Assembly: GCA_002862125.1 (NCBI GenBank)
Contig: PHSP01000001.1
Coordinates: 1,116,001 to 1,180,000, forward strand
DNA length: 64,000 nucleotides
Reading direction: 5' to 3'
Source: Methylobacter sp. KS41
GTDB taxonomy: Bacteria > Pseudomonadota > Gammaproteobacteria > Methylococcales > Methylomonadaceae
The position numbers were made by a program, and so were the translations under genes. Below, in pieces: positions 19,353-29,567 of this stretch (position 1 is its first letter; every line of letters starts with the position of its first letter). The notes under the pieces were generated by a model, which saw nothing but the letters and a program-made list of their open reading frames with translations, was not told the origin of the DNA and did not search any database.

Positions 19353-19931
19353 TTAATTACGTTTCCGGCCTATAAACTGAGCCTCATTTCTTAACCCCCG
19401 CAACTGATTGCCGATCAAGGCGTTTTCCCGGTAAAAAATCAACCTCAACGGCGAAAACTGCGTCAACAACTCATTTTCAGTTAACAGATAATCGGGATTA
19501 TTGGGAGGTTCCGGACTCACTTTTTCCCGCGTAAAAGTCTGATAAAAAAGCAAACCACCCGGTCTAAGCGCTCCTATTATCGCATCACTTAGAGTTCGGT
19601 CAAGAAAACGGCTCACAACAATGACATCAAAAGAGCATTGGATAAAACTGGCAGCCGCTATTTTTTCCTGGCAAGCATTGATATTTAGCCCTTGCTGCAC
19701 TGCGTAATCCTTTAACTTATCTATAGCGACAAAAGAAATATCCCAGGCAGTCACCGCCAACCCACGTTCCGCCAAAAAAACTGCATTTGCTCCCAGCCCG
19801 CAGGCCAAATCCAGGACGTCCCCGGTTAGCGGCAGCAAAAATTCATTTTCAGTCAGAACCTGTGTAGCAGGATAACGTTCTTGATCAGTCCGGCTATAAA
19901 TATGATTCCATTTATTAATCACTGCTTCCAT
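19353..19931 (-). CDS. Class I SAM-dependent methyltransferase (TehB-like)
   Basis: A 192-residue methyltransferase. Motif I is VLDLACGLGANAVFLAERG (near residue 40) and motif post-I is TAWDISFVAIDKL. The opening, KWNHIYSRTDQERYPATQVL, and the short C-terminal strand are typical of tellurite-resistance-like (TehB) methyltransferases. The ATG overlaps the lysR TAA by one base (TAATG), indicating coupled translation. Substrate unknown. Confidence 0.85.
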   Translation of the reverse strand: MEAVINKWNHIYSRTDQERYPATQVLTENEFLLPLTGDVLDLACGLGANAVFLAERGLAVTAWDISFVAIDKLKDYAVQQGLNINACQEKIAAASFIQCSFDVIVVSRFLDRTLSDAIIGALRPGGLLFYQTFTREKVSPEPPNNPDYLLTENELLTQFSPLRLIFYRENALIGNQLRGLRNEAQFIGRKRN

Positions 19932-20839
19932 TACTCGACTCCCGGCATACTCACTCGATGTTCAAGCCAAGCCTGCAAAAAATCCATAAAACCTTTTACT
20001 TTGGCGGATAAATATTTCCTATGCGGATAAACCGCATGTATATCCAAAGGCGGCAAAGGGTAATTTCCCAGCACCACTTTCAGTGAGCTGTTTTCAATAT
20101 CCCTGCCGACAATATAGGTTGGCAACATAACCAACCCCAGTCCGTTGATCGCCGCGATACGGATCGGGTGAGCCGCGTTTGCCTGCATTCTCCCGGAAAC
20201 TGTTATTATTTTAAGCCCTGTTTCGCATTTAAATTCCCATTTATTGCGCGGCGAAATTGCCCAATTAACCAGGCAGCTATGTTTCGTCAAATCTTCCGGC
20301 GTTTGCGGAATGCCATACCGCTGCAAATAATCCGGCGACCCGCAAACTACCAGTGACGAACTGGCCAATTTCCGGGCAACCATACTGGTATCATTCAATG
20401 CGCCCAGGGAAATAGCAACATCAATAGCCTCATCAATCAGATCGCCCGGACTGCTCTGCAAAACCATCTCAATTGTCAAATCCGTATGTATTTTCAAAAA
20501 CTCCGCCACAGCGCGCGCAATATGAGTAGCGCCAATAGCCGGAGGCGCGCTGATTTTTAACACGCCTTTTGGCTCAGTCTGCAACTGCGTCACTGCGGAC
20601 TCCATTTCCTCTACATCAATCAGCACCTGCTGACAACGTTCAAGATAAGACACGCCCACTTCGGTCAAACTTAAACTTCGTGTGGTACGATTGATTAATC
20701 TCGTTCCCAAACTACCTTCAAGCTGCATAATATGCTTGGTCGCCATTGCCCTGGAAATCCCCAATTCGCGGGCCCCCCCGGCAAAACTTCCGGCTTTGGC
20801 GACACGGACAAAAACGGTCATACTCGTTAATTTATCCAC
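19931..20839 (-). CDS. LysR-type transcriptional regulator
   Basis: A 302-residue LysR regulator. Residues 1-60 form the winged helix-turn-helix (MTVFVRVAKAGSFAGGARELGISRAMATKHI), followed by the linker helix and the periplasmic-binding-like effector domain. It resembles the CrgA/DsdC-like subgroup that often regulates redox enzymes. It heads a run with the methyltransferase and rhodanese genes, so it may act on its own transcript, which is unusual since LysR genes are most often divergent from their targets. Confidence 0.92.
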   Translation of the reverse strand: MDKLTSMTVFVRVAKAGSFAGGARELGISRAMATKHIMQLEGSLGTRLINRTTRSLSLTEVGVSYLERCQQVLIDVEEMESAVTQLQTEPKGVLKISAPPAIGATHIARAVAEFLKIHTDLTIEMVLQSSPGDLIDEAIDVAISLGALNDTSMVARKLASSSLVVCGSPDYLQRYGIPQTPEDLTKHSCLVNWAISPRNKWEFKCETGLKIITVSGRMQANAAHPIRIAAINGLGLVMLPTYIVGRDIENSSLKVVLGNYPLPPLDIHAVYPHRKYLSAKVKGFMDFLQAWLEHRVSMPGVE

Positions 20840-21091
20840 TTAATCCTCTTTAATCCGGCATAAAGCATAATCTGCCATTTGCATCCTACCTTGCGCCTGG
20901 CGCATTCTTCATACATACAAAAGCCTTGACATTACATACAATTTCTAACCATGAAACAATAAATTTATTATTTAGCATATTGTATACTATAAATTACCCT
21001 GTATAGTAGTAACCATGTAATGACGCAACAAATTTTGTAAAACGGCAACAATATTACCTAAAGATATCTATACTTTCACAGGGTGAAGCTA

Positions 21092-21244
21092 ATGAACAAC
21101 TTCAAAAAAGACATAATTATTGGCTTAATATTTATTGCCGGTATTGGAAGTTTCATTTCCGGCCAATTTATTATTTCGACCGTATTGTTTGCCAGCGCTG
21201 CTATTTACAGCAACATTGTAACGAGAGCAAGACAGAATAGCTAA
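21092..21244 (+). CDS. Small 50-residue membrane protein, hypothetical
   Basis: An unannotated short gene, 50 codons from ATG at 21092. It has a basic start (MNNFKKD), a hydrophobic stretch from residue 8 to about 39 broken by a Gly-Ser/Ser-Gly-Gln turn, and a basic tail ending RARQNS. This fits a small inner-membrane protein with one or two helices. A ribosome site GGGTGA lies 6 bases ahead, and a strong terminator follows within 80 bp, so it forms an independent transcription unit. No family was recognised. Confidence 0.6.
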   Translation: MNNFKKDIIIGLIFIAGIGSFISGQFIISTVLFASAAIYSNIVTRARQNS

Positions 21245-21318
21245 GCGCCAACAGTTAACTACCTCCTGGTGTTATACCTCCAAGCAGTCCCTCCTCATAA
21301 GCTCTGCTTGATTTTTCG

Positions 21319-21354
21319 CCTCCCTTTGCAGCAATGCATCGGGAGGTTTTTTTT
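21319..21354 (+). terminator. Intrinsic terminator behind small membrane protein gene
   Basis: CCTCCC (21319-21324) pairs with GGGAGG (21341-21346), with an inner TGCA/TGCA pairing, and eight T residues follow directly. It is oriented for rightward transcription and supports the existence of the small gene upstream. Confidence 0.85.
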
Positions 21355-21393
21355 GCCTGTAATTTTTTATCTGCTTTTAAGCAAATTTGTTGA

Positions 21394-23352
21394 TTAGCGA
21401 AAAATCTCACCTCGATTTTTTTTCCACAATAAGTCGCCAATTTCGCACTGCGGCACAAAACCTGATACAGCGCTCTTTAATATTTCTCTAACCCGCTCAA
21501 AATCATCATCTCTGGCCGATTTTTCTAATATAGCCAGCATTTGTTCCAATTCCGCCCATGGAATAATCTGCTCTTCGGCCCGCATTATTCTCGGGTGACT
21601 TGTTTCAGAAACATTGTCGCCGATCAACAGCTCCTCGTAGAGTTTCTCTCCTGGCCTCAATCCGGTAAAAGCGATCTCTATTTCACCCGAAGGATGATCT
21701 TCATCTTTTATTTCCAAACCGCTTAAATGAATCATTCTCTTTGCCAAATCAAGAATCCGGATCGGTTCGCCCATATCCAGCACGAATACATCGCCGCCTT
21801 GACCTAAAGCTCCAGCTTGAATAACCAACTGCGACGCTTCAGGTATCGTCATAAAGTAACGGATAATTCTTGCGTCAGTGACCGTTACCGGCCCTCCCCT
21901 GGCCATCTGCTCTCTAAACAAAGGCACCACAGAACCGGATGAGTCCAGAACATTGCCAAAACGCACCATAGTGAAACGGGTCTTGAGTTTATGCTCCGCT
22001 TCCATGCTCAGAGCTTGCAAAATCAGCTCCGCAAAACGTTTGGTCGCACCCATCGTATTAGTCGGCCTAACCGCCTTATCCGTTGAAATCAGCACAAATA
22101 GTTCAACTTCTGCATTGATTGCAGCCTGCGCTGCATGTAAAGTTCCGAAGATATTATTCCATACGGCTTCTCCAGGGTTTTTCTCTACCATCGGCACATG
22201 CTTGTAGGCCGCCGCATGGTAAATGGTTTGAACCTTAAAGGCTTTACATACTTTTTCAATGCGTCCGGCGTTGGTAACCGAACCCAGAACCGTAACAATT
22301 TCAATGCGATTAAAACCATTAGCCTTGGTTAACAGGTGATTCAATTCTTTTTCTATGGCATAAAGAGCAAATTCACTTGACTCAAAAAGAATCAGCGCAA
22401 GCGGCTGTAACTGGATTATCTGCCGGCACAACTCAGAACCTATGGAACCGCCCGCCCCTGTGACCATAACCACTTTGCCGCTTATAGTGGCATACAGCAG
22501 TGATTGATCAGGCGCTACCGGACTGCGGCCCAGGAGATCAGCAATATCAACTTCCTGAAGCGCGTCGACTGTAACTTTGCCCTGCGCTATATCCGATAAA
22601 CCCGGCATCGACATCACATGAACAGCATAAGGCTCCAGTTCCCGGATAAGCTCACTGATGCGCGCCCGTTTCGCGGAAGGCATTGCCAGTAAAACATCAG
22701 AAACCTGATGCCGCTCAATCAAATAACCCAGAGAGCTAAGCGGATATATCCGCAGCCCGTTGACCTTTCTTTTATGCAATAATTTATCATCATCGATAAA
22801 AGCAACAGGCCTAAAGTCACGGCCATGCGCCAACGCAGAAGCCAACTGCACTCCGGCACTGCCGGCACCATAAATCACGACATTTTTCTTCCCTAATTCC
22901 GCCGCACGCCGCCCGCCCGTCACGCGAAAATAAGCCTCTCCCAACCACCAGCGCGCAAAAAAACGGCTGCCGCCCACCAACAGCATAATAATCAGCCAAT
23001 TGAGCGGAGAAACTGTCCGGGGAATAATTTTAATGCCGGATTCATACAAGACAAAGGCGAAAACCAGCGCATAAAGCGTGGTTGCCTGAATAATTGTCCA
23101 TAAGGCCCTTATTTCAATATAGCGAATAATTGCACGATATAAGCCTAGTCTGGCAAAAATTGGCACGGCGATTACAGGCGCCGCGGCAAACAGATACCAT
23201 TCATCGCCTTTGGGCGTATACAGCACCCCCCAACGCAAAGAAAATGCCAACCAAAGCGCAAGCACGACAAAAATCACATCAGCGCTGATTAGAATAATTG
23301 CCTTATTCCGCCGCTGGAGACCAATAAACCATTGCGCCAATCGCGCCTGCAT
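21394..23352 (-). CDS. WbpM/CapD-type UDP-GlcNAc 4,6-dehydratase
   Basis: A 652-residue inner-membrane sugar nucleotide dehydratase. About four N-terminal helices are followed by a first Rossmann motif (YGAGSAG, near 161) and a second dehydratase domain with VTGAGGSIGS (297-306). The catalytic segment is TDKAVRPTNTMGATKR, with Met and Lys where most short-chain dehydrogenases have Tyr-x-x-x-Lys, as in WbpM. It makes UDP-4-keto-6-deoxy-GlcNAc for QuiNAc/FucNAc. The start at 23352 overlaps the upstream stop (TAATG); a longer frame from 23484 is improbable. With the next two genes it reproduces the wbpV-wbpL-wbpM order of Pseudomonas. Confidence 0.93.
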   Translation of the reverse strand: MQARLAQWFIGLQRRNKAIILISADVIFVVLALWLAFSLRWGVLYTPKGDEWYLFAAAPVIAVPIFARLGLYRAIIRYIEIRALWTIIQATTLYALVFAFVLYESGIKIIPRTVSPLNWLIIMLLVGGSRFFARWWLGEAYFRVTGGRRAAELGKKNVVIYGAGSAGVQLASALAHGRDFRPVAFIDDDKLLHKRKVNGLRIYPLSSLGYLIERHQVSDVLLAMPSAKRARISELIRELEPYAVHVMSMPGLSDIAQGKVTVDALQEVDIADLLGRSPVAPDQSLLYATISGKVVMVTGAGGSIGSELCRQIIQLQPLALILFESSEFALYAIEKELNHLLTKANGFNRIEIVTVLGSVTNAGRIEKVCKAFKVQTIYHAAAYKHVPMVEKNPGEAVWNNIFGTLHAAQAAINAEVELFVLISTDKAVRPTNTMGATKRFAELILQALSMEAEHKLKTRFTMVRFGNVLDSSGSVVPLFREQMARGGPVTVTDARIIRYFMTIPEASQLVIQAGALGQGGDVFVLDMGEPIRILDLAKRMIHLSGLEIKDEDHPSGEIEIAFTGLRPGEKLYEELLIGDNVSETSHPRIMRAEEQIIPWAELEQMLAILEKSARDDDFERVREILKSAVSGFVPQCEIGDLLWKKNRGEIFR

Positions 23353-24389
23353 TATTTCAATTCCCTCTCTCCTGCACGAAAATAGATAGCCAGCAACATC
23401 AACGGCAAATATGCCAACGCCAGACCCAACAAGGCATTCACGCCAGCCAGCCCCACCAGCATAGCCAAGGGCGTTAACCAGCATACATTGATTACGCCGA
23501 TAGCCAGCGAGACCGTCTTATGTGACTTATAGTAACGCGAGGCGTATTGATAGGCATGACTGCGGTGAGCCTCATAAATTTTTTCGCCTCGCAAAAAACG
23601 GCGAATCAACGTCCAGGTCGCATCAACTATAAATACGCCCAGCAAAATCAACCAGCTCCAAAAAAACTGCGGAGCTATCCAGGCCGCCTGAATTGAAAAA
23701 AGTCCTAAAACGATGCCCAAAAACCCGCTACCTGCATCACCCATAAAAATTCTGGCGGGCGGAAAATTCCAGAAAAGAAACCCGGCAACAGTCACCGCCA
23801 GCAACACCGGCGCAGCCCATTGTTCCATAGCTCCCGGCCCTAAGAGATACAATAGCGCTCCGCCCAGGCTGACAGTAATCGCCTCGATACTGGCCAGCCC
23901 ATCGATGCCATCCATAAAATTATAGAGATTTAGCAACCAAACCAAATAAAACATCCCCAGAATTTGTCCCGCCAAGCCCAAATCAATCGCGTGCGCTCCC
24001 AAGCCTGGAAACGGGAACACCAAGAGAGGCAATCCGCCCAACCAATAAAAACCCCATGCCGCCCCGAGAAAATGAACGAGCAGCCGCCATCTGGCGGGAA
24101 TGTGGCCATGATCATCCAAAAAACCCATCAGCGCCACCGAAGCGCCGGCGCCAAAAAATGCCCGCATCGCATCCGGAGTCAATACATCCATCCCTGATAG
24201 AACCGGAAGCCCCAGCAAAAATACCATAACAATCGACAATCCACCACCGCGCGGTGTCGGGCTATTATGCGAACTGCGTGCGTTTGGCATATCCAGCAAG
24301 CTGGTTGCCAATGCGTACCGGCGCAATAATCCGGTTAATGCCGCCGCCAGAACCAGGGCAATAACATAAATCCAGCCAAACTTTATCAC
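23352..24389 (-). CDS. WbpL/WecA-type sugar-1-phosphate transferase
   Basis: A 345-residue polyprenyl-phosphate glycosyltransferase of family MraY/WecA, with about 10-11 helices. The key motifs are HNSPTPRGGGLSI (residues 41-53), NFMDGIDGLASIEA (catalytic Asp pair) and FMGDAGSGFLG. It links a UDP-sugar, probably UDP-QuiNAc or UDP-FucNAc, to undecaprenyl phosphate to begin the O-chain. The start is GTG inside GTGA, overlapping the upstream stop. Confidence 0.92.
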   Translation of the reverse strand: MIKFGWIYVIALVLAAALTGLLRRYALATSLLDMPNARSSHNSPTPRGGGLSIVMVFLLGLPVLSGMDVLTPDAMRAFFGAGASVALMGFLDDHGHIPARWRLLVHFLGAAWGFYWLGGLPLLVFPFPGLGAHAIDLGLAGQILGMFYLVWLLNLYNFMDGIDGLASIEAITVSLGGALLYLLGPGAMEQWAAPVLLAVTVAGFLFWNFPPARIFMGDAGSGFLGIVLGLFSIQAAWIAPQFFWSWLILLGVFIVDATWTLIRRFLRGEKIYEAHRSHAYQYASRYYKSHKTVSLAIGVINVCWLTPLAMLVGLAGVNALLGLALAYLPLMLLAIYFRAGERELK

Positions 24390-25348
24390 TTGTTGAACTT
24401 CATATAGTAGAGCGCAGTTTTTCGCAGGCCCTCTTCTACAGTCACCGGCGGCTTCCAGTCCAGCCGATCACACGTCCTGGAAATGTCGACTTGCAGAGAA
24501 CCACACAGTCTCTGCGCCATCTCATGCTTGCCTAACAAAGCAGCGCCCCACTCTAATACGAAGGCCGGCACCGGCACCAACCATGCTTTTTTGCCTAAGG
24601 CCGCCGACATACGCCGCATCAATTCAGAAGTTGAAAGATCCTCGCCATCACCCGCCAAAAAAATTTGATTCGCCGCCCCAGGATGATGAATGCAAGTTAC
24701 GATTAAATCTATCAGGTTATCCAATGCGAGCAGGCTACGCTTGTTATGAATCGCGCCCAAAGGCAGAGGCATGCCTTTATCCAGCCAACGCATCATCCGC
24801 TGGAAGTTGGCCTTCACGCCGGGCCCGTAAACCAGCGGCGGACGAATAATGACCACCTCCAAACCTGTTTCGACTGCTAACCGGCGCAGCGCATCTTCGG
24901 CTTCGCGCTTGGAAATACCATAAGGATCAACCGGGTCCGGCTGATCTTCCGCAGTATAGGGACGCCCCAAAAGCGTACCTTCGCCATTCACCTTTATCGA
25001 ACTGATGAAAATGAATCGTTGCACGCCGGCCTCAACTGACTGTCTGGCAAGATTCAAAGCGCCTTCAACATTAACCTTGCGATACTCAGCCAAAGCATCA
25101 ATAGCAGCGTCGTTCATCACATGCACGCGGGCAGCGAGATGAATGACCACCTTGACGCCCTCTAACGCTTTTTGCCAATCTGTTGCCGAGCCTATATCCT
25201 TAATGAGAAATCTGGTTATAGCATCCGGAAACTCAACCGGTGCCAATGACCTGACAGCGCCATTGACATTAAAGCCCTTATCAACCAGTTTGACTCCCAG
25301 CGCTCTGCCGACAAACCCATTCAGTCCAGTTATCAATACTTTAGTCAT
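24386..25348 (-). CDS. WbpV-like NAD-dependent 4-keto sugar reductase/epimerase
   Basis: An extended short-chain dehydrogenase of about 320 residues with the nucleotide motif GLNGFVG at the N-terminus, the catalytic YGISKREAE motif and a preceding FISSIKVNG serine block. In this context (just ahead of WbpL- and WbpM-like genes) it should reduce UDP-4-keto-6-deoxy-GlcNAc to UDP-QuiNAc (WbpV, Gme-type) rather than act as plain UDP-glucose epimerase. I start at MTKVLITG; an ATG 8 codons earlier (25372) is also open. Confidence 0.85.
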   Translation of the reverse strand: MTKVLITGLNGFVGRALGVKLVDKGFNVNGAVRSLAPVEFPDAITRFLIKDIGSATDWQKALEGVKVVIHLAARVHVMNDAAIDALAEYRKVNVEGALNLARQSVEAGVQRFIFISSIKVNGEGTLLGRPYTAEDQPDPVDPYGISKREAEDALRRLAVETGLEVVIIRPPLVYGPGVKANFQRMMRWLDKGMPLPLGAIHNKRSLLALDNLIDLIVTCIHHPGAANQIFLAGDGEDLSTSELMRRMSAALGKKAWLVPVPAFVLEWGAALLGKHEMAQRLCGSLQVDISRTCDRLDWKPPVTVEEGLRKTALYYMKFNK

Positions 25349-25410
25349 TTTTGCCGAAATTCTTTTTTCCATTTTGATAAAAGACTTTTGTTGGCTTAGC
25401 TCGCCAGAGG

Positions 25411-26544
25411 CTATGCTAAACCCGCAACTTCACGAAAAAGGCTCGCATAGGCGCGGCCCAGCGCCGGTCCTGAAAAAAACTTTTCGTAGCGTTTGCGAGC
25501 CGCCTTACCCATTTCAGCCGAAAGGGCGTCATCATTCAACAGGGTGTTCATGGCCAAAGTTAAAGCTGCCGGTAATTCGGGCTCAACGACAAAACCGGTT
25601 TCTTCGTGCGCATTGATATAGGAGGTTCCGGTCCCAATTTCACAAGAAATCAATGGGCGGCCAAACATTGCCGCTTCCACCAAAACCATGCCATAAGCCT
25701 CGGATCGCAAATGCGAAGGAAGCACTAGCGCACGGCAGCGTTTCAAAAGCCCAACCTTTTCCGCGTCGCTTACCTGCCCTGCAAAAATCACATTGCCCGC
25801 GCCCTCACTCGCAGCCAGCGCCTGCAATCTAGCGCCCTCCGGACCGGAGCCTGCAATAACTATTTTACCGCCCAAGTTTTTTGCCGCTCGCAACAAAAAG
25901 TGAAGACCTTTGTAATAGCGCAATACGCCGATAAATAAAAAATAGGGCTCATTCGCCTTAATGCCTAGCCGGTTAAATACCGTATCGTCACCCGACATTG
26001 GATACGAGCTTTCCTCTATTCCTAGCGGAATTACCCGCACCTTGCCGCAAATATCCGGATGCGAAAGTACCGGACTGGTTCGCGCATAAGCCGGCGAATT
26101 GGCGACTATCACCCTCGCCTGCCGGAGCGTATGCCGCATCAGCGGAGCGTACGCGGCCCCCAGCCAGCGTTGACGCACCACATCGGAAATATAAGTCAGC
26201 ACCATCGGTTTATCCGGACGCGTTAACACATGCAACACATCGGCGAAAGGCCAGGGAAACAAATAGTGCAGCACATCCGCTTCGCCTGCCAAGCGTACAA
26301 AAGTTTTGAATGCTGCGATACCGCCGATATCGCAGGAAGCGGGAGCCATCCAGGAACGGCTGCGCACCACCAGCGCTTCAGGCTGCAATAATACGGCTGG
26401 ATCGGGCTGTGGTGACAGCGTGAAAATTGTATTAGCAACACCCTCTGCCCCTGTTGCAAGCGCAATTTGACGAATTGCTTCCTGCAAGCCACCGGTCGGA
26501 TCGGGGAAGTAAGTTCGATAGACATGCAATACTGATGGATTCAA
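25411..26544 (-). CDS. GT4 glycosyltransferase
   Basis: A 377-residue GT-B enzyme of family GT4. The donor site motif is SEAYGMVLVEAAMFGRP, an E-x7-E pattern near residue 285; the first domain starts VLHVYRTYFPDPTGG. The start codon is TTG at 26544: an AAAGGAG ribosome site stands 9 bases ahead and no in-frame ATG is near. It overlaps nothing but begins within 2 bases of the flippase stop, so coupling is likely. It acts on the lipid-linked oligosaccharide at the cytoplasmic face; sugar unknown. Confidence 0.88.
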   Translation of the reverse strand: MNPSVLHVYRTYFPDPTGGLQEAIRQIALATGAEGVANTIFTLSPQPDPAVLLQPEALVVRSRSWMAPASCDIGGIAAFKTFVRLAGEADVLHYLFPWPFADVLHVLTRPDKPMVLTYISDVVRQRWLGAAYAPLMRHTLRQARVIVANSPAYARTSPVLSHPDICGKVRVIPLGIEESSYPMSGDDTVFNRLGIKANEPYFLFIGVLRYYKGLHFLLRAAKNLGGKIVIAGSGPEGARLQALAASEGAGNVIFAGQVSDAEKVGLLKRCRALVLPSHLRSEAYGMVLVEAAMFGRPLISCEIGTGTSYINAHEETGFVVEPELPAALTLAMNTLLNDDALSAEMGKAARKRYEKFFSGPALGRAYASLFREVAGLA

Positions 26545-26545
26545 A

Positions 26546-27769
26546 TCATCGGGCTCCTTTAGAATTTAAAGCCTGCCAGCAGCGCAGGGATACGCCAGCG
26601 GCAACGCAAATACCCAGTACCGCCTCCGTTAGCACGGTCATCCACGCGGATGCCATGGCTCCATATAACGGGATAAACAACAAATTTCCTGCAATGTTAA
26701 TCATTGCCGTGATAGTAGCTGAACTCGCAAACCACCGTTCCAGTCCCAGCGCCAATGCCGCCTGGTTCAGAATGCCATTGGGTAAAATAAAAATCAGCGA
26801 ACAACCCAGAATCGCCAGCAACTTGCTGGCGCCTTGATAGGCTTGTCCATAAGCTAACGAAATAATCATATCACTACAAAACCATATAGATAAAGCCAGA
26901 CCCATGCCGGCCAACATCGCCCATGCCATCGGCGGCAAAAGCACTTGCCTGACCATCCGGACCGGCATATCACTGTTCTGCCGGAAGTCGCGAAACAAAA
27001 TCAATCCCATAGGCGACGCCAGAAGAATCAAGGCTTCGATCAGGCGGTATGCCACCCCGTAGAGACCTATTTCAACTTGCGGCGCCTTCAAAAACTCCAG
27101 CAATACCATATCGGATCTAAAATACAGCGCTGTAGCCAGATCCAGCCACACCAAAGGCAGAACCGCCCGGTAAACGGCAGGAGGTATAACAAACCGGGGC
27201 CGCACCCTTAGAAACCATGTCACAAATAGCCCGAAGACTGCGGTACCGGCAAGCTGCGCCGTCAACACCTGCCATGGCTGACTCGCCCCAAGAAATAACA
27301 CAGCAACCGCCATGCACAGCGCCGAGAGCGTGCGATTACCTATTTGCCAGGAAGCATCCCTGACCAACCGCCCGTTTCCACGCAAAACAGCGAGTCCGTA
27401 CTGATTAAGCACCGCCGCTCCAAAGCACCATACCGTCACAAGCGTCGTTAACTTATAATCCGGAAAAAGCAAAACGGCAAGAACGGAAAGCACGAAAATT
27501 GCTGGTATTGCATGTCCATAAGCCAGCGCCGGCAAGTCCGGGCGCAGCTTTGCCAGTGCTGCACTTTCCCGAGCGCCTTCACGCTGAAGCAGCTTACTGA
27601 ATCCGCCGTCTATCAGAATGGCGACCAACGCGCCCACCGATAGAGCTACGGCATAGACGCCAAACAGATCGGGGCCTAACGTCCGCGCAACCAGAATGCT
27701 AAGACCAAAAGAGACAACCCCGATGTAAACAATAGCAAGCCACTGAGCGCCCAAAAAGCGAAAAAACAT
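26546..27769 (-). CDS. Wzx-like polysaccharide flippase
   Basis: A 407-residue integral membrane protein with about 12 helices of the MATE/Wzx-like polysaccharide transporter superfamily; the N-terminal GVVSFGLSILVARTLGPDLFGVYA segment is typical. It would flip undecaprenyl-linked repeat units. This is notable because the same island also encodes an ABC-type exporter (wzm/wzt), a different export route. Confidence 0.85.
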   Translation of the reverse strand: MFFRFLGAQWLAIVYIGVVSFGLSILVARTLGPDLFGVYAVALSVGALVAILIDGGFSKLLQREGARESAALAKLRPDLPALAYGHAIPAIFVLSVLAVLLFPDYKLTTLVTVWCFGAAVLNQYGLAVLRGNGRLVRDASWQIGNRTLSALCMAVAVLFLGASQPWQVLTAQLAGTAVFGLFVTWFLRVRPRFVIPPAVYRAVLPLVWLDLATALYFRSDMVLLEFLKAPQVEIGLYGVAYRLIEALILLASPMGLILFRDFRQNSDMPVRMVRQVLLPPMAWAMLAGMGLALSIWFCSDMIISLAYGQAYQGASKLLAILGCSLIFILPNGILNQAALALGLERWFASSATITAMINIAGNLLFIPLYGAMASAWMTVLTEAVLGICVAAGVSLRCWQALNSKGAR

Positions 27770-27802
27770 TAGTGAAGCGTGAAATAAATGAAGTAATTCA
27801 AA

Positions 27803-28942
27803 TCAACTGCCTTTTATTACCTGACGGTACACATCAACGGTTTGTCTGGCACATTTATCCCATGTGAACTCTGAACTTCTTGCCAGGGCAGTCAGCGAAA
27901 GCTGATGCCTGAGGCCGTCATCTGAAATCATTTTCAGAATGGCTTGAGCCAATGCTTCCTCATCATAAGGATTAATGAGCATCCCGGTATCGCCCACGAC
28001 TTCAGGCAGCGATGAAACTTCCGAAGCTATGACCGGCACGCCACAAGCCATCGCTTCCAGAGGCGGCAGACCAAAGCCTTCATAAATTGAAGGATAAATC
28101 AGTGTCAACGCTCCGGCAGTCACCATTGCCAGCTCTTCGCGCGGCAAGTAACCGATCTGGCGAATTTCCCCCGCACTTATCAGGGGCGCAATTTGATGTT
28201 CCAGCGCCGATGTGCGCCAGCCATTCATACCGACCAGCACAAGCGGAAAGCGTTTGCGGACTTGTGGCGGCAGCAGCATGTAGGCGCGCAATGCAACCTG
28301 CAGATTCTTCCTCGGCTCAAGAGTGCCCACAGCCAGCAAGTACCGCCCGTGCGCCAGATCGTGACGGTTTAATACCGCCAGCGTATCCTCGGCAGTCCGG
28401 GGATAAAACAGCGGCTCCACCCCCAGCAAAATGGGTTTGATACGCTCCGCTTTTACGCCAAACACATCCATCAACTCGCGTTTGACGAACTCTGAATCTG
28501 TAAGAATGAGTCCGGCCCGGCGCAGACCCGGTTCAAAATAAGTATTCATGGCTCGCACACGCTCCGCCGGATGGGTATCCGGAAAACGAATCCACGACAA
28601 GTCATGTACGGTGATTACTAAAGGCCCGTTGAATTTGAACGCCAGGAAATTTGGCTCGTGATAAATATCAGAATGATTGCGCCGGATACCGTGAGTGAAT
28701 CTGTTTTGCTGTAAATACCGGTTGATTGAATAAGCATTGGGAATATACCGCTTAATCATCGATTTGATGGCCGTTATGCTTGGAACGGGTTGATCTCGAA
28801 CTTCTTTACTCCAACCGGTGCCGTAAAACAGATTGAGTTCCAGACCGGACAATGCCTGCAGTCCCTTTGCCAACTGATTGGTATATTGCCCGATGCCCGT
28901 AAGCGGCGACAGCAGCGAAGTGGCGTTTAATGCAACCTTCAT
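27803..28942 (-). CDS. GT4 glycosyltransferase (mannosyl/rhamnosyl type)
   Basis: A 379-residue GT4 enzyme: [14 protein letters not shown] opens the first domain, [10 protein letters not shown] the second, and the donor motif is [16 protein letters not shown]. This pattern is common in enzymes adding mannose or D-rhamnose. Its ATG overlaps the stop codon of an upstream reductase relic (ATGA), so the old operon's coupling is preserved though the upstream gene is broken. Confidence 0.88.
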   Translation of the reverse strand: MKVALNATSLLSPLTGIGQYTNQLAKGLQALSGLELNLFYGTGWSKEVRDQPVPSITAIKSMIKRYIPNAYSINRYLQQNRFTHGIRRNHSDIYHEPNFLAFKFNGPLVITVHDLSWIRFPDTHPAERVRAMNTYFEPGLRRAGLILTDSEFVKRELMDVFGVKAERIKPILLGVEPLFYPRTAEDTLAVLNRHDLAHGRYLLAVGTLEPRKNLQVALRAYMLLPPQVRKRFPLVLVGMNGWRTSALEHQIAPLISAGEIRQIGYLPREELAMVTAGALTLIYPSIYEGFGLPPLEAMACGVPVIASEVSSLPEVVGDTGMLINPYDEEALAQAILKMISDDGLRHQLSLTALARSSEFTWDKCARQTVDVYRQVIKGS

Positions 28943-29289
28943 TTGCTATGCTCCAGCATACCCGCTACGCCAGGCATCCATCCTAAAGTATCCTGCAAAG
29001 ACGCCAAGTGAACGCCGTCCTCAACACTTGGAGATTTTGCCGGATTCACGCACAACCGGCGAATCCCCCCATTCCGCGCCAGGATTTGATTTACCTTGAC
29101 ATGCGGATAATGACTCCTGATTTGTCCTGATAAATCAGGCTTAGACTTATCCACGCAGATGTTGGAAACATAACTCGGCACTGCTTTTTCCACTAACTGC
29201 AAATAAGCTTCGCAGACAAATCCCATATCATTAAACTCCCGTTTCATATCAAAATCACCCAACTCAACAGTCGCTGCATACTGTGTCAA
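28939..29289 (-). pseudogene. C-terminal relic of a nucleotide-sugar reductase (Rmd-like)
   Basis: Only the last third of an extended short-chain dehydrogenase remains. The phrases ELGDFDMKREFNDMGFVCEAY, then SYVSNICVDKS and RNGGIRRLCVNPAKSPS, align by eye with the C-terminal substrate domain of GDP-6-deoxy-4-keto-mannose reductase (Rmd) and relatives. The NAD-binding N-terminal part and the catalytic Tyr/Lys are absent, and there is no ATG: the frame opens at a TTG. It ends in an ATGA overlap with the following glycosyltransferase. Confidence 0.75.
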
Positions 29290-29567
29290 ATAGTCGCCCG
29301 CCGAGGGATAACAAATCCTGCCTGACTCCTGCCCAGGTCACGTATCACGCATACAATAAATGGACTCATGGACAATAACGGCATCCAAGCAATATATTTT
29401 AGCCATGTACCATAGCCAGTTCAATCATGTTGCAAAGGGTTAGTGCGGCATGCAACTGTTCGCTATTATCTTATACATTGAGAATACTGACCAATAAAAT
29501 CCTTCCTTGTATTGATATTATTGATCCTCACAGCCAATCATCGAAATACGCTCAGAAATTCACCCGT

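Noticed and set aside
20926-20988. TTGACA (20926) and TATACT (20983) near the small membrane protein
   Set aside because: Each word looks like a promoter element but their spacing is not 16-18 bp with one another or with a good partner.
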